From: Desmodus rotundus
Lineage: Eukaryota > Chordata > Mammalia > Chiroptera > Phyllostomidae
Direction: 5' to 3'
Assembly: GCF_022682495.2 (NCBI RefSeq)
Contig: NC_071399.1
Location: 53,870,873 to 53,934,872, forward strand
DNA: 64,000 bases
Below the pieces are notes generated by a model. That model did not search any database. It saw only the letters and a list, made by a program, of their open reading frames with translations, and had not been told where the DNA came from. The number at the start of each line of letters is the position of its first letter. Position 1 is the first letter of the stretch. Shown piece by piece: positions 1 through 12,535 of this stretch. A program made the position numbers and the translations under genes.

Positions 1-634
<634 letters not shown>

Positions 635-3059
635 TGAGAAAACTAAAGTTTCTCAATGTGTTTTATTATGTGACATACCTGACCAGAGCCAATTTTTGTT
701 AAGTGGGTCAAGATTCAGAGTAAAAATAAAAATGATAAAGATTTCAAGCTAGAACTTTTATTCAACAGATCATTTTGGCATCAATATATTATACATTATA
801 TCAGACCTATGATTGTATCAATATTTCCTTTATTTTTATACTTTGACATTACTTTGTGTTATTCTATCATTTTAAGTTTAATGCACTATACCTTTTTATA
901 ACTGGATTGATCCATACAATAAGGGATCCACAAATAAGAAAACCCAGAGAATGGTTTTAGATTTTTTTCAAAGTCAGAATCTGTAAAAATTCAACAACAA
1001 TGGACATATCATGACCTTTTGGAATACATTAAGTTCCAAGAAAAAAACATTATTCCTTGGGAAAACCCTATTATGGAACAGTTATTTCAAAAGTTCAAAT
1101 GGATGGAGGCCAAGAATCTAATGTCATCTTTTTCAGGATTTCAGAGGGCAGAAATTGGCTTAATCAAATCAAATTTGCTTCATACAAAGCAAAGATACGA
1201 AACAACACATTGACCAAAAAAACCCTATCTGCTTTAGAGTGATCTTTTGCAGAAAATTGGGTCTGGTTTCGGCTGATTTAGAATGAGGAGAAGGGAAAGA
1301 GGGAGAAAATTAGATACATGTTTGCAACATTCCATTTTTCTGTTTCTACTGTCATGAATTTTCAGAACATGAATTATAATAAATATAGCAGCCCTTCCAA
1401 ATCTAATAAAAATGATTCTTTGATTACTTTCATTAATCACCGTCAGTCTTATATTTGTATATTGCAGAACATAAATGCTGGATTTTTGTTCAGTTGATCT
1501 TGAAGTAAGCAAATATTACCTAGAATTAAGATAGACTTGGTTCAATTTTTCTTGTATGACCCATTTAAACCTTGGACATTGTGAAAATCAAATTATTTTA
1601 AGATCTTTAGTGGACTTGCAAGGACTGTAAAGATCACATTTTTTTTTTTTCATGTAAGGGACAGGAATTACACATCTTTAGCTGCCATCAAAGAAGTACT
1701 TATTTAGTTCTCTCTCTCTATTTCCTTTTAATACTTTATTTTCCTGAATTCAGATCCTATTGGTTGCATGTGATGACTGGTTATATAATTGGAAGTATGT
1801 GGTTCCTTCCATTGTTTTTAGGCTCTTTGTCATCTTATTATATGTATTTGTATTGATAGGAAATATGCAATGCCCACAGCTAATCACTGGAACCCCCTTC
1901 TTGGAGTCATTCAGTGTTTTTTAAGCATCTGTAATCAAAGTTCCTTTATAGACCTTGAGAATAACCCCTTCAGAAAAAACCATATCCCTCTATTTCTGAA
2001 AGATAGTAATTTGTGGTATTATATTGGATACTTTATTACTCTGAATGTCAGTTTCTCATTAAGACTCAGTACCAGACATGAAAATATTGTTAATTATCTT
2101 TGGTGTGCCTTTCAGAATTTTCACTTCCAGGTCTCTGCGAGTTCTGTAGACTCTGTCTGCTTCTTGCTTCTAGTAATTTTTCTCTTTAGTCCAACCTGTA
2201 TATTAGTACTACTCATAGCTTTGTTATGTTACCCTCTTCCAGTTTTTGTTAGAACTGTGTTGCTCACAGAGTGCAGTCCAATTTCTGTGGCCTCAGCTGC
2301 CAGCTCTCACCCTCTGCTTGTAATTCTTTCCTTGTTCCCCTGATGAAGTTGACTGCTTGCCTTTACCTCAGCCTGGTGCATAGACCAGGTGTTTCAGTTT
2401 ACTTTAATGCCCCTCTCCTCCTATATATTTAAATCTGTAGGAGCCAGATATTATTCATTGTCCTTTTCCTAGCACCTAACATGTTATCTGGCATATAATA
2501 TCTCCATATTTATAGAATTTATTTTGGAGGAGTATATATATTCATTCTTTAATCTCCTCATAGAGCAATGAGTTCTCTAAGTGGACTACTTATAGAATGA
2601 AGTAATAAAAATTTAAATTTTTTAAACTTTAAAACACATTTTCTTATTGTAGAAATTATTCAATATTTGTATGTATATATGTATGTATTCAAATACATTC
2701 TTAATCATTCCTTTTTAAAAAAAAAACTCTTCTATTATCTGGTTATATATTTTATTTTCTACCCCAAATCTTATTTTTAAGCAGTCAAAGCTTTAATCAA
2801 ATGCATTTTATTCCCTGAAATTATTAGCTGTGGCAAGGCAGAAGTTAATGAATAATAGCAACACTCTTTGAACACTGACAACTGCTGAATATAATTATTC
2901 AGGTTTTGCTATTATGTTGTTTCTTTCTATTATGTAGAAGGAAAGTAAAAGTGTTAAGTTTCAAGCAAATTGTACATAACTGAAATTTTAACATATTATT
3001 AGCTTTTCATTAGATTAATTTATTTAATGGTTTCTTTTTAATTTGCATTTTAATTACCC

Positions 3060-3340
3060 TTACTTTTTATAATGAAAAATTTCAAAATATGGAAAAATTG
3101 AAATAGTACAAGGAATACCTATTTACCATCCACCTAGGTTTTAATTGATAGCTTTTGCCTTACTTGTTTTCTCTCTATATATTTATTTATGCCCTTTTTT
3201 CTGTTTGGCAATTTGTCAAGTAAGTTGACATCATTATGGCATTTCACCCCTAAAGATTTCAATCTTCAACTTTTAAGAATAGAGATGTTATCCTAAATAA
3301 CTATATTATCACTTTGAAGAAAATTTAAAAATAATTTGGC
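3060..3340 (-). repeat. old LINE-like 3' fragment, family uncertain
   Basis: The stretch around 3070-3330 reads like the degenerate mammalian repeat motif with a run of AAATTTCAAAATATGG and 'CATCCACCTAGG', followed by 'CATCATGGCATTTCACCCCTAAAGAT'-like sequence in divergent form. I associate it with ancient L1ME/L1M 3' ends, but it is too decayed to name. Confidence 0.4.
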
Positions 3341-3489
3341 TATATCTTTTTTGACTTTACGACTAATTAATAAAAATCAAAGACCTTTTAAAGATTTTTT
3401 TCTATAGTTGTAAGTTAAGTCATACATATGACTTAAATTAATGTACAAGAGCTGACACTGTTGAAATACTATTTCATACATTTTATATA

Positions 3490-3650
3490 TATTAATATAT
3501 AAAATCTTCATGCTTAATGAGGTGTAGATAATATTATTCCTATTTTACAGATGAGAAAACTCATCTGAGGCAAGGGGAAGCAAGATGAGGCAAGGGGAGG
3601 CCAAGGGGCCTGATCACCTCTAGTAAGTGGTGGAGATAGTATTTTAATGC
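3490..3650 (-). repeat. MIR SINE fragment
   Basis: Contains the MIR core in reverse orientation: 'ATTCCTATTTTACAGATGAGAAAACT' followed by 'GAGGCAAG' variants. The GAGGCAAGGGGA motif is locally duplicated. Confidence 0.6.
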
Positions 3651-4074
3651 AAGCAGTTTAGTGCAAAGCAGTGGCTTAATGATTTGCCATACTGCCTGTT
3701 GATTCACATAAATCACATGAATTATATCAATTGTTTATAATGAAGTAGTGACATATCTTTTATTTTCTCAATTCCTTTGCTCATTTATTTTTATCTCACA
3801 TAATTGCATGTATTTATGTTGAAATCAATTAAGCTTTTCTTAATGGATTTTGGTATATGTGATCTGGTTTTCCAAATTTTAATTTTGACTCTGGCTTCAT
3901 GTTATTCAAAGAAATAACAAAAATAAACCTCTGGTAAAATATATTCCTAAAATTGTCCCTTGATAAACTTGGAAGTTCATGTACCTACCTAGTACAACTT
4001 CTTTCTCTTTAATGTTTACTCAAGCAATAAGATTAGCCTCTAAAAATGTATAATGTGTAAATTACCTTAAAAGC

Positions 4075-4248
4075 AGTGTAATGGAGCCCTCCAGCCTTGT
4101 GAGTTATTAAATGTGACCTTGAATTATATTAATTAACTACTCTGAGTCTGTTTCCTCATCTACAAAATAAAGATAATAACCTTACAGAAAGTTATAACAA
4201 CTAAAAGATACTTCCTGACAACTGAGTAGATACTCAACAAAACTGTTA
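4075..4248 (+). repeat. MIR SINE
   Basis: Reads as MIR on the + strand: 'GACCTTGAATTA', 'TCTGTTTCCTCATCTACAAAATAAAGATAATAA', then the tail 'GTAGATACTCAACAAA'. The Tigger element at 4251 sits directly after it. Confidence 0.65.
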
Positions 4249-4898
4249 TACAGTCCTGCCCCACATAACGACATTTCTGCCAGTGATGGACTGCGTATAT
4301 GATGGTGTGGAGCTGAATTTCCTGTAAGAAATGGAAGGATATGTGGTTCAGGAGGAATTTTTTTTCTCTTGACGGGAACAGTACTTGTGGGGCTTGGCAA
4401 TAGATTCCCACTTACTCAGAGTACCTCAATTTTGAGCCTATACATTACATTCCAGGCAGACACTGACCTTTTCAGCACAGAGATCCTGTCCCCCTAGTTG
4501 TTACATATTCAAAGGTGTTACAACCTTCTCAAATCTAGCTTGATCATCTTCAGAGTACATTGCTGTAAATTCTTTGTTAAGGACCTAAGGTCCTGTATAA
4601 GGACACAGGTCCACAGGAGCAACCTTTAGTAAAAGCTTTCTGTGATAGTGTGGAACAAACCTACCTGTGTTTTGGAAATGTTTTCAGGTTGTAATGATGA
4701 AAAGTATAGATAGACTTTAACGAACTATAGAAATGATCCCTGAAAGTATAGTCTTGCATATAGATAGGTTTTATTTTTTCCATCAATTCAATGACAGATA
4801 GAGCCTTTTGTGCCAGGTAAAGTCATAGAACCAAAAACGAATTTTCAAAGTCAAAATATTGAGTCCTCAGTTCTAAACCCTTTCCATGTTAAACAACA

Positions 4899-5087
4899 TT
4901 TTTTTTAATCCTCATCTGAGGGAGAGAAACATTGATATGAAAGAGAAACATCTATCAGTTGACTCTTGTATGCACTCCAACTGGGGACCAACCCACAACC
5001 CAGGCTTGTGTCCTGACTGAGAATCAAAACCACAACCTTTCTGTTTACAGGATGATGCTCCAACCAACTGAACCACAATGGCCAGGG
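4899..5087 (-). mobile_element. VES-type bat SINE (older copy)
   Basis: Antisense tRNA-derived SINE. It runs from a T-rich start through 'GAGAGAAACAT', 'ACTCCAACTGGGGACCAA', 'CCCAGGCTTGTGTCCTGACTG' and 'AACCAACTGAACCACAATGGCCAGGG', the last being the complement of the tRNA-like head. More diverged than most copies here. Confidence 0.8.
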
Positions 5088-5758
5088 CCAATCTCTCTCT
5101 CTCTCTGTCTCTTTTTTTAATGAATACCACAGAGTTTCTTAATCTGACTACTGCTCCAACATTCAATAGCCAAAACCACACTGCCATGACAATCCCCTGT
5201 GTTCCTTTATCTCTCAATCTTGACTTCTCATTCCTACTGATCTTCAGGCCACCTTTTACTCCTTCTTGACAGTCACTATTGTAGTGATCTGTGCCTTACC
5301 CAGCAAGTTTCTCTTCAATATTTCCAATCAGTTCAGCCTACATCTCTGTTCACGGAGCAGAATTGACAGCTTCAATGTTCTATTTCTGACACTGTCAGAA
5401 AGAAATAGTGGAAGGGTTTGTGGGACAGTGTTTATAAAGCCTACAAAAATTGTGCAGTAATCTAGTGTGTAGTAATGTCCTAGGCCTTCACATTATCTCA
5501 ACACTTACTGACTCACCCAGAGCAACTTTCAGTCCTGTAAATTCCACTCATGGTAAGTGCCCTATCCAGGTCTACCATTTTAACTTTTATACCATATTTT
5601 TACTGTACTTTTATGTGTTTAGATACACAAATAAGTTACCATTGTGTCAGCTGCCTACAGTATTCAGTACAGTAATATGCTATACAGATTTGCAGCCTGG
5701 AAGGAATAGGCTATACCATATACCCTGGGTATGTGGTAGACCATACCTAGGTTAATGT

Positions 5759-8211
5759 CAGAAATTTTCAACCTTTTCTTTTTTAAAAAATATATTTATT
5801 GATTATGCTATTACAGTTGTCCCATTCCCCCCCCACTCACTCCACTCCATCCTGCCCAACCCCTCCCTCCCACATTCCCCCCCTATAGTTCATGTCCATG
5901 GGTCATACTTATAAGTTCTTTGGCTTCTACATTTCCTATACTATTCTTACCCTCCCCCTGTCTATTTTCCACCTATCATTTATGCTACTTATTCTCTGTA
6001 CCTTTCCCCCCACTCTCCCCCTCCTGCTCCCCTATTGATAACCCTCCATGTGATCTCCATTTCTGTGGTTCTGTTCCTGTTCTAGTTGTTTGCTTAGTTT
6101 GCTTTTGTTTTTGTTTTAGGTGTGGTTGTTAATAACTGTGAGTTTGCTGTCATTTTTACTGTTCATATTTTTTATCTTCTTTTTCTTAGATAAGTCCCTT
6201 TAACATTTTATATAATAAGGGCTTGGTGATGATGAACTTCTTTAACTTGACCTTATCTGAGAAGCACTTTATCTTCCCTTCCATTCTAAATGATAGCTTT
6301 GCTGGATACAGTAATCTTGGATGTAGGTCCTTGCTTTTCATGACTTGGAATACTTCTTTCCAGCCCCTTCTTGCCTGTAAGGTCTCTTTGGAGAAATCAG
6401 CTGACAGTCTTATGGGAACTCCTTTGCAGGTAACTGTCTCCTTTTCTCTTGCTGCATCTAAGATTCCTGTTTAATCTTAGGTAATGTAATTATGATGTGC
6501 CTTGGTGTATTCCTCCTTGGGTCCAGCTTCTTTGGGACTGTCTGAGCTTCCTGGACTTCCTGGAAGTCTGTTTCCTTTGCCAGATGAGGGAAGTTCTCCT
6601 TCATTATTTGTTCAAATAAGTTTTCAATTTTTTGTTCTTGCTCTTCTTCTGGCACCCCTATAATTCGGATGTTGGAACGTTTAAAGATGTCCTGGAGGTT
6701 CCTAAGCCTCTCCTCATTTTTCCGAATTCTTGTTTCTTCATTCTTTTCTGGTTGGATGTTTCTTTCTTCCTTCTGGTCCACACCATTGATTTGAGTCCCA
6801 GTTTCCTTTGCATCACTATTAGTTCCCTGTAGTTTTCCTTTGTCTCTCTTAGCATAGCCTTCATTTTTTCATCTAGTTTTCGAACAAATTCAACCAATTC
6901 TGTGAGTGCCCTTATTACCAGCGTTTTGAACTGTGCATCTGATAGGTTGGCTATCTGTTCGCTGCTTAGTTGAATTATTTCTGGAGCTTTTAAGTGCTCT
7001 GTCATTTGGGCTTTTTTTTTTTTTTTTTTTTTTTTTTTGTCTTGGTGCTTCTGTTACTTAAAGGGGCAGAGCTTTAGGTGTTCACCGGGGCGGTGTAATG
7101 CTGGTTGCTGTGCTGTGACGCTGTATGTGGGGGTGGGGCCTAGAGGGAGCAATGGCGCTTGCTTCACTCTCTACCGGATTTCAGTTACTCCCTCTGCTCC
7201 CCACAATCAAATTGGGCCCCTCTGGTGCTGGTTCCCAAGTGGGTGGGCTTTTGCACGCTCTAGGCCCCTGTGGGTCTCTCCAACAACCTCTCCTGTGAGG
7301 CTGGGAGTTTCTCCTGCTGCCGCCCCAACCCCCACGGGTGTTTTCAATCAGAGGTTTGAGGCTTTATTTCCCCCGCGCTGGAGCCCTGGGTTGAGCGGTC
7401 TGCTTCGCTCCCCGCTGTTCCTCCCGGTTTGTCTGTGGGCAAATGTGGGGCCTCGGGGTGCTACCTGCTGCTCTGCCTGCCCCCATTCTCCGCCACTCTG
7501 AGTCCGGCTCTCTTGGTTTATCTGTGTGCGAATGTGGGGTCGCAGGGTCTGCTAGTGGTCAGACTGCCTGCCTGTTCGTCCCACACTCTGCCAGTCATGA
7601 GTCCTCTCCACCCCGGCTGCCTGTCTCCTCCCCTCCTACCTGTCTTGATGAATGTTTATTTTTTATCTCCTTGGTGTCGGACTTCCTCGCCTTTCGACTT
7701 TCTGTCAGTTCTAGTTGTGTGAGGAGTCGCAGTGTGTCTACCTACGCCTCCATCTTGGTTCTCCAACCTTTTCTATCTCATAACACACATAAACTAATTA
7801 CTAAAATTCTGTGGCATGCCAAAAAGTATATTTTTTGCTGATCTGACAAAAATAGGTATTTTAATTGACTTACAAGAAATAAAATAATAAGTAATTACAT
7901 AGCCCTTTTGCTCTTGAGTGACTTTTGAAAATATCAGGTGCCTACACTTGTATGTAAGGATTTCTGGTACCAAGAATTACCAAATTAGATGCAGCCTTAT
8001 TATGCCACATGACCAATACAGTGCAACTCTATTATGTGACATACATGTATGGTTCAAGTCAGGGCATTCACACTGGTCAGCTATTGTTGTGTTGGCTGTT
8101 GACATTTTTTTATTTGATAATCTAAAGGAAAAGAGGTTGGTGCCCCTGACTAATTAATCATATATTGCATGTTTTAAAAATTCTTGTGGCCACACCATTT
8201 GAAAATGGCTG
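5759..8211. mobile_element. hAT-type MITE inserted in Tigger1, itself split by a HAL1
   Basis: Starts CAGAAATTTTCAACCTTTT and ends ACCATTTGAAAATGGCTG, the hAT-like CAG...CTG ends with short inverted repeats. Flanking octamers GTTAATGT (5751-5758) and ATTTATGT (8212-8219) agree at 6 of 8 bases, as expected for an old 8-bp duplication. Without the HAL1 the element is about 460 bp. Its body ('CTCATAACACACATAAACTAATTACTAAAATTCTG') matches an old mammalian non-autonomous hAT family whose name I do not recall. Confidence 0.65.
5780..7763 (-). mobile_element. HAL1 (ORF1-only L1 derivative), copy A, full length
   Basis: About 1.98 kb, flanked by a perfect 11-bp target duplication CAACCTTTTCT (5769-5779 and 7764-7774). 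Read on the - strand it starts GAGAACCAAGATGG, has a GC-rich 5' UTR (about 7040-7763), an A-run (7015-7038), an ORF1, and a 3' UTR ending in an A-rich tail at 5780. ORF1 starts at 7005 (MTEHLKAPEIIQL...), with a coiled-coil segment and then RRM-like NIRIIGVPEEE and TPRHIIITLPK motifs. It is broken by a frameshift near 6660-6780 and ends at a stop at 6458. There is no reverse transcriptase ORF2: the 3' UTR follows the ORF1 remnant directly. Confidence 0.85.
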
Positions 8212-8391
8212 ATTTATGTAAATGCACTCTCTGATGTTCCTATGACAACATTGAATAATGATGCATTTCTCAGAATATATCCCTGTCATTACACAATGCC
8301 TGCCTGTATTGTATATCTTTCTTAGCTTCAGAAAGAGGAGTTTTAAATTACAGTATTTCACCAGCGGTTACAAGAAGCTTAGGAGATTTTT

Positions 8392-8592
8392 TTTAAGGTT
8401 TTATTATTTATTTTTAGAGAGAGGGGAAGGGAGGGAGAAAGAGGGAGAGAAACATCAATGTGTGGTTGCCTCTCATGTGGCCCCCACTTGGGACCTGGCC
8501 CACAAGTTAGGTATGTGCCCTGACTGGGAATTGAACTGGTGACCATTTGGTTCATAGCTCAAGCTCAATCCACTGAGCTACATCAGTCAGGG
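8392..8592 (-). mobile_element. VES-type bat SINE
   Basis: Antisense copy with the (TTTA)n/GAGAGAGGGG start, 'AAACATCAATGTGTGGTTGCCTCTC', 'GTGCCCTGACTGGGAATTGAAC' and tRNA-like end 'CCACTGAGCTACATCAGTCAGGG'. Flanked by an 11-bp duplication AGGAGATTTTT (8381-8391 and 8594-8604). Confidence 0.92.
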
Positions 8593-9064
8593 AAGGAGAT
8601 TTTTAAAAAGTAGTTAACTATAACATAACCATTTTTATATAGTATAATTTCACCAGATGCAACTGGAAGCTTAATTGTAAAATAAGAAAAATATTAAAGA
8701 TTCCTGTGGTTGGGAAAATGCTGCATAATATTTTATCCTTTAATCTCTGAATTTTTATTCGTAAAAATTGTTTTAGAATTTGTCTAAATAAACCAGTATA
8801 TTTATATCGCACATAAGGTATATTTCCTGGCAGATGACAGTCAGGTATTTCAATAAAGGGACATTTTTTCTAATTTGGACAAAGTGTATAGTGTTCGCTC
8901 TGATTAGCAATATGGAAAATTTCCAAGCACTTTATTGCTTGTGCCACAAACAAGAGAAGGAAAGAGGATGGGAAGAGGGGTGTATTAAAGATTTGTAGGT
9001 ATCTACAGTTTAAAGATACAATAGTAAATATTCATCTATAGCTGAAGTTATTTGAAAACTTAGG

Positions 9065-9290
9065 AAATGACAGTGTGTTGTAATGGTTAAGCACATAGGC
9101 TCTACAGTTGGATAGCCTTTTATCTAACTGGTCACTTATGCAAACTGTTCAACTTTGTGCGTTATTTTTTCCACATGTAAAATGGGGATAATAGTACTTC
9201 CAGAGCTGTAAGGTTATACATAGTTATAGATATAATCTGTGTGCTTACTGTATGCCAAATACTATTTTATCTATATGTACATGTACATGA
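9065..9290 (+). repeat. MIR SINE
   Basis: 'AGTGTGTTGTAATGGTTAAGCACATAGGCTC' is the MIR tRNA-derived head. 'CACATGTAAAATGGGGATAATAGTA' is the core and a degenerate tail follows. Confidence 0.75.
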
Positions 9291-10524
9291 GCTCTTGGCA
9301 TGGGAAGAAGTCCTTGGATCTTTTTTATTAAAAAAAAAAATGGTATCTAGCTATAGGCTCAGGTACCATACATACCCAGGCTCAGATTCCACACATGATA
9401 TCCTGATCTAAGTGGGCAGGGGAAGAAGGGAGGCACAGTGTATTCTGGAAAAGCTCCCTAGCTCCCAAAGTTATTCTGTATCCTTCCATTTCATCCCTGC
9501 CTGCACGATGATATTAGTATACCCGACCTTTATTCTTAGGCACACGCTCCCACCTATTATATCTTCACTCTCTGACTTACAGTCTCTTCTAATGCTCTCC
9601 TTCACAAGAGCTGCTAATAATATTCTGCTGTAGACTGATCTTGACAATATTGACTTTGGTGGCAATCTGAACTTGGGAATCAGTATCTTGCATTGAATTG
9701 GTAGCTGTAAATCACCACCCTGTGTCTTTCCATTTCCTGTAACTTCTGAGGTACATTGTCTTTTTTTCAATCTTTCTACATAGCACACTTGTTTTCTCCT
9801 CCACTGTTTGTTTCATTTCTTACATATATGACAGGCCACATAACTGTAATTTACTAAAATTTACCTTGTAATAATCTGGCAATAGTTAACATTTGGTTTA
9901 TGAGGACTAATCTAGCGGTTAACCATTTGAAGTAGCAATAATTTATCTTTCATAAAATAGCTTTACAGAATTCAGAGGAAACACAGTTAAGATTCAGATG
10001 CTGAGTTTTTTCAACTACATGTGTTTTTTTACAATGGCTGTAACTATAAATTTCACAGCTTCAAACTTTTAAAATTTTATTGACTCTATCATTTATGCAC
10101 CTCTTTATTCTATAAGTGGGATTAACAACATTAAATAAAATGGATTTTATGTTAAAAGATTTTGTATTAAATTGAGGCTTTATGATTAAAATTTTAACAA
10201 TTATTTGAGCTGAGAAAAGTGCTAAAACACACCTGTATTTATTTTACCAAAGCTTGTCTTTATATTTTTCTCTCTCTGCCAGCCTAAAGAACCTCACAAG
10301 GTAATTATATTCATGACTTGTTATGTAATATGATAGGAGCTGAACTGTAAAAGTTCTTCTGATAATTCTGTCACATGAATTTAAGGCTGAGGTATTTTTT
10401 ATTTTAGTCAATCAAACATTTTTTCCTCTATATAGAAAGACAAGTTGATGCAGTTATCATCATATGAAGTTTGATAACTGTGGATGAGCATGTTGATGTC
10501 TTTATCCCTGAAATATTAAAGTGC

Positions 10525-10851
10525 CGTATTTTGCCATGTATAATGCACACCCATGTTTTTGGCCCAAACTTTCAGGAAAAAAATCTTTCATTTTAATGTT
10601 TTAATTAAATTTTTTATTAATTTATATTTAGATGCTTGGTTTTTGTACTATAAAGGAATTTTAGCATTTATTTTTGAACCTATGGTACAAGAAATTTTAT
10701 GTAACAAATAATTACAAACACAAGAATAGATACAAGGTATAAGAAATTTTATATTCAGTAACAAATTAGTACTACCCATGTAAAATGTTCATCCTTATTT
10801 TTCCCTTAAAAATTTGGGCAAAAAGTGTGCATTATACACAGCAAAATACGG
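10525..10851. mobile_element. non-autonomous DNA transposon with about 27-bp inverted repeats
   Basis: The left end CCGTATTTTGCCATGTATAATGCACAC is matched by the reverse complement of the right end, CCGTATTTTGCTGTGTATAATGCACAC, with two mismatches. The roughly 330-bp body is AT-rich and non-coding. A target duplication is not clear: the flanks share only a terminal AGTG. I do not recognise the family. Confidence 0.65.
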
Positions 10852-11237
10852 TCATGAGTGTGATTCACTACATTTGTTTTAAAATTCCTAATTTTCTTTC
10901 AAGCTGCTCATACAAAACTTTAATGCTAAACATTTTGATGTCTCCCTCCTTCCCCAACAAAATGCTTCCCCATTTGTGTTAATGTGGTACTTTGTACAGA
11001 CTTTTTTAAACCAGATACTATCATAGTTAACGGTCTGAGAGTTTTGTTTTGGACATTTCTATATGTACAATGTTTACTACCAGGTCTGGCATGATGTTTG
11101 TTTTGTTGTGTTGAAAATACACAACATAGCATTTGAAATACATAACTTGTATTTTGGCAAAATGACTTGTCAATGTTGAAGTTTTAAATGATGTGGACTA
11201 TGTTAACTTCCTCAAATTTATTTCCTAATCTCAATAG

Positions 11238-11841
11238 GACTATACAGGCTCCAGCCCAAGTTCCAGTGGTCGTGTCTCCTGGGAATCAGCATTTGCACAC
11301 AGTAACACTCCAAACAGTGCCAATCACAACAGTTATAGCCAGCACAGATCCCTCGTCAGGTGCTGGGTCTCAGAAATTTATTTTACAAGCCATTCCACAA
11401 TCACAGCCCATGACAGTGCTGAAGGAAAATGTCATGTTGCAGTCTCAGAAGCCAGGCTCTCCTCCTTCGATTGTCTTGAGCCCTGCTCATGTACAGCAGG
11501 TTCTCACTAGCAATGTGCCGTCCATTTGCAATGGAACCGTCAGTGTGGCTTCATCTTCATCCTTCAGTGCTACTACGCCTGTGGTGACCTTTTCTCCTCG
11601 CAGTTCACAACTGGTTGCCCACCCACCTGGCACTGTAATCACTTCAGTTATCAAAGCTCAAGAAACAAAAACTCTTACACAGGAAGTAGAGAAAAAGGAG
11701 GTTGAAGATAATTTGAGAGAAGACACTGAGAAAACTGAACAACAGCCACAGCCTTACGTGATGGTGGTTTCCAATTCCAGTGGATATACCTCTCAGGTAG
11801 CTATAAAACAAAAAGAACCGCTGGAACCCAACTCTTTTTAA
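11238..11841 (+). CDS. ELF1: ELF1 terminal coding exon
   Basis: Joined after the split Arg codon (AG|G), this exon reads TIQAPAQVPVVVSPGNQ and ends QPYVMVVSNSSGYTSQ...LEPNSF with TAA at 11839-11841. This is the C-terminal 201 residues of ELF1. It is rich in Ser, Thr, Val and Gln and contains the conserved blocks FILQAIPQSQPMTVLKENVM, VVTFSPRSSQLVAHPPGTV and ETKTLTQEVEKKE. With the exon at 178-633 the window supplies about 353 residues, about what is expected for the part of a 619-residue human ELF1 after the recognition helix. No frameshift or premature stop. The ATG at 11188 of the longer open frame is intronic. Confidence 0.97.
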
Positions 11842-12409
11842 CTAAAATACCAAAAGAATTATGGATGATTGTGTTTTAATTGAACATTTCCAATTGAATA
11901 CAAACTATCTGATTCTAAGACAATTTCTAAAGATGTTCCTAATTTTGTAGTTGTTAAAAATAATAGAGTTAATTTTGACTTTGTTAGATGAGGGAGGAAA
12001 ACCAAAGTGCTTTTCTTTGTTCTCCAAATGTTTCAGAATACAGTTGTGAACCAACAGGCGTTTTATACTATGAAGACATTCTTTTGAGATTTCTTTCAGT
12101 TGTGCTATATCATAAGCATTTTTAAAGTTCTTTTTAAATTTTACATTATATTACCTTTTCTTATTTTTTGTAAATACAGTACTTACATAGAAGATAACAG
12201 GAAATTTATATAGGAACTATTTTCATTCCACTTGTGTTAAGTCTTGACTCTTTCAAATGCTAGATACCTATTTTATGCTTTGTATAAATTATGCTTTCAG
12301 TAGATTGACTTTTAGTTGGTTGCATTGTATATTGAACTATGAATATGTAAAATATAACATTAAAAATTGCAGTGTGCCCATGGTATGGCTGAAACTTTTT
12401 CAGAAGCAG

Positions 12410-12535
12410 GATGGTATAAAAACATCAACCCGAGTGGCTTTCCCACTAACTAGTTTTGTAACCTTGGGCAAGCCACTTGTTCTTTTGGGCTTCATTTCTC
12501 TCATGAAATGAAGGAATGCATTTGGATTAGAGAAG
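12410..12535 (+). repeat. MIR SINE within the ELF1 3' UTR
   Basis: Core-like 'ACTAGTTTTGTAACCTTGGGCAAGCCACTT' followed by 'CTTCATTTCTCTCATGAAATGAAGGAA' and 'TTGGATTAGAGAAGATGATC' is standard MIR order, sense to ELF1. Confidence 0.75.

Larger units (their letters stand above)
4251..8306 (+). mobile_element. Tigger1-like TcMar DNA transposon, internally deleted and interrupted
   Basis: The left end (CAGTCCTGCCCCACATAACG at 4251) and right end (ATTACACAATGCCTGCCTG, ending 8306) are diverged copies of the Tigger1 inverted repeats. The element is flanked by the TA target duplication (4249-4250 and 8307-8308). Positions 5420-5755 match the 3' non-coding part of Tigger1 ('GTAATGTCCTAGGCCTTCACATT', 'TACAGTATTCAGTACAGTAA'). 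The match resumes at 8214-8306 after an inserted hAT and HAL1. Most of the transposase region is missing or unrecognisable, and a VES SINE sits at 4899-5087. Confidence 0.75.

Noticed and set aside
1870..2343. 157-codon open frame in the ELF1 intron
   Set aside because: No domain, hydrophobic low-information composition and no splice or promoter context.
7037..7841. Overlapping + strand frames of 97-154 codons rich in Pro, Ser, Cys
   Set aside because: They are the complement of the GC-rich HAL1 5' UTR (copy A); the same pattern recurs in copy B at 33200-33790.
8392..8592. tRNA gene-like boxes in the SINE heads
   Set aside because: The tRNA-like sequences are the 5' parts of VES SINEs, with target duplications and tails, not functional tRNA genes.
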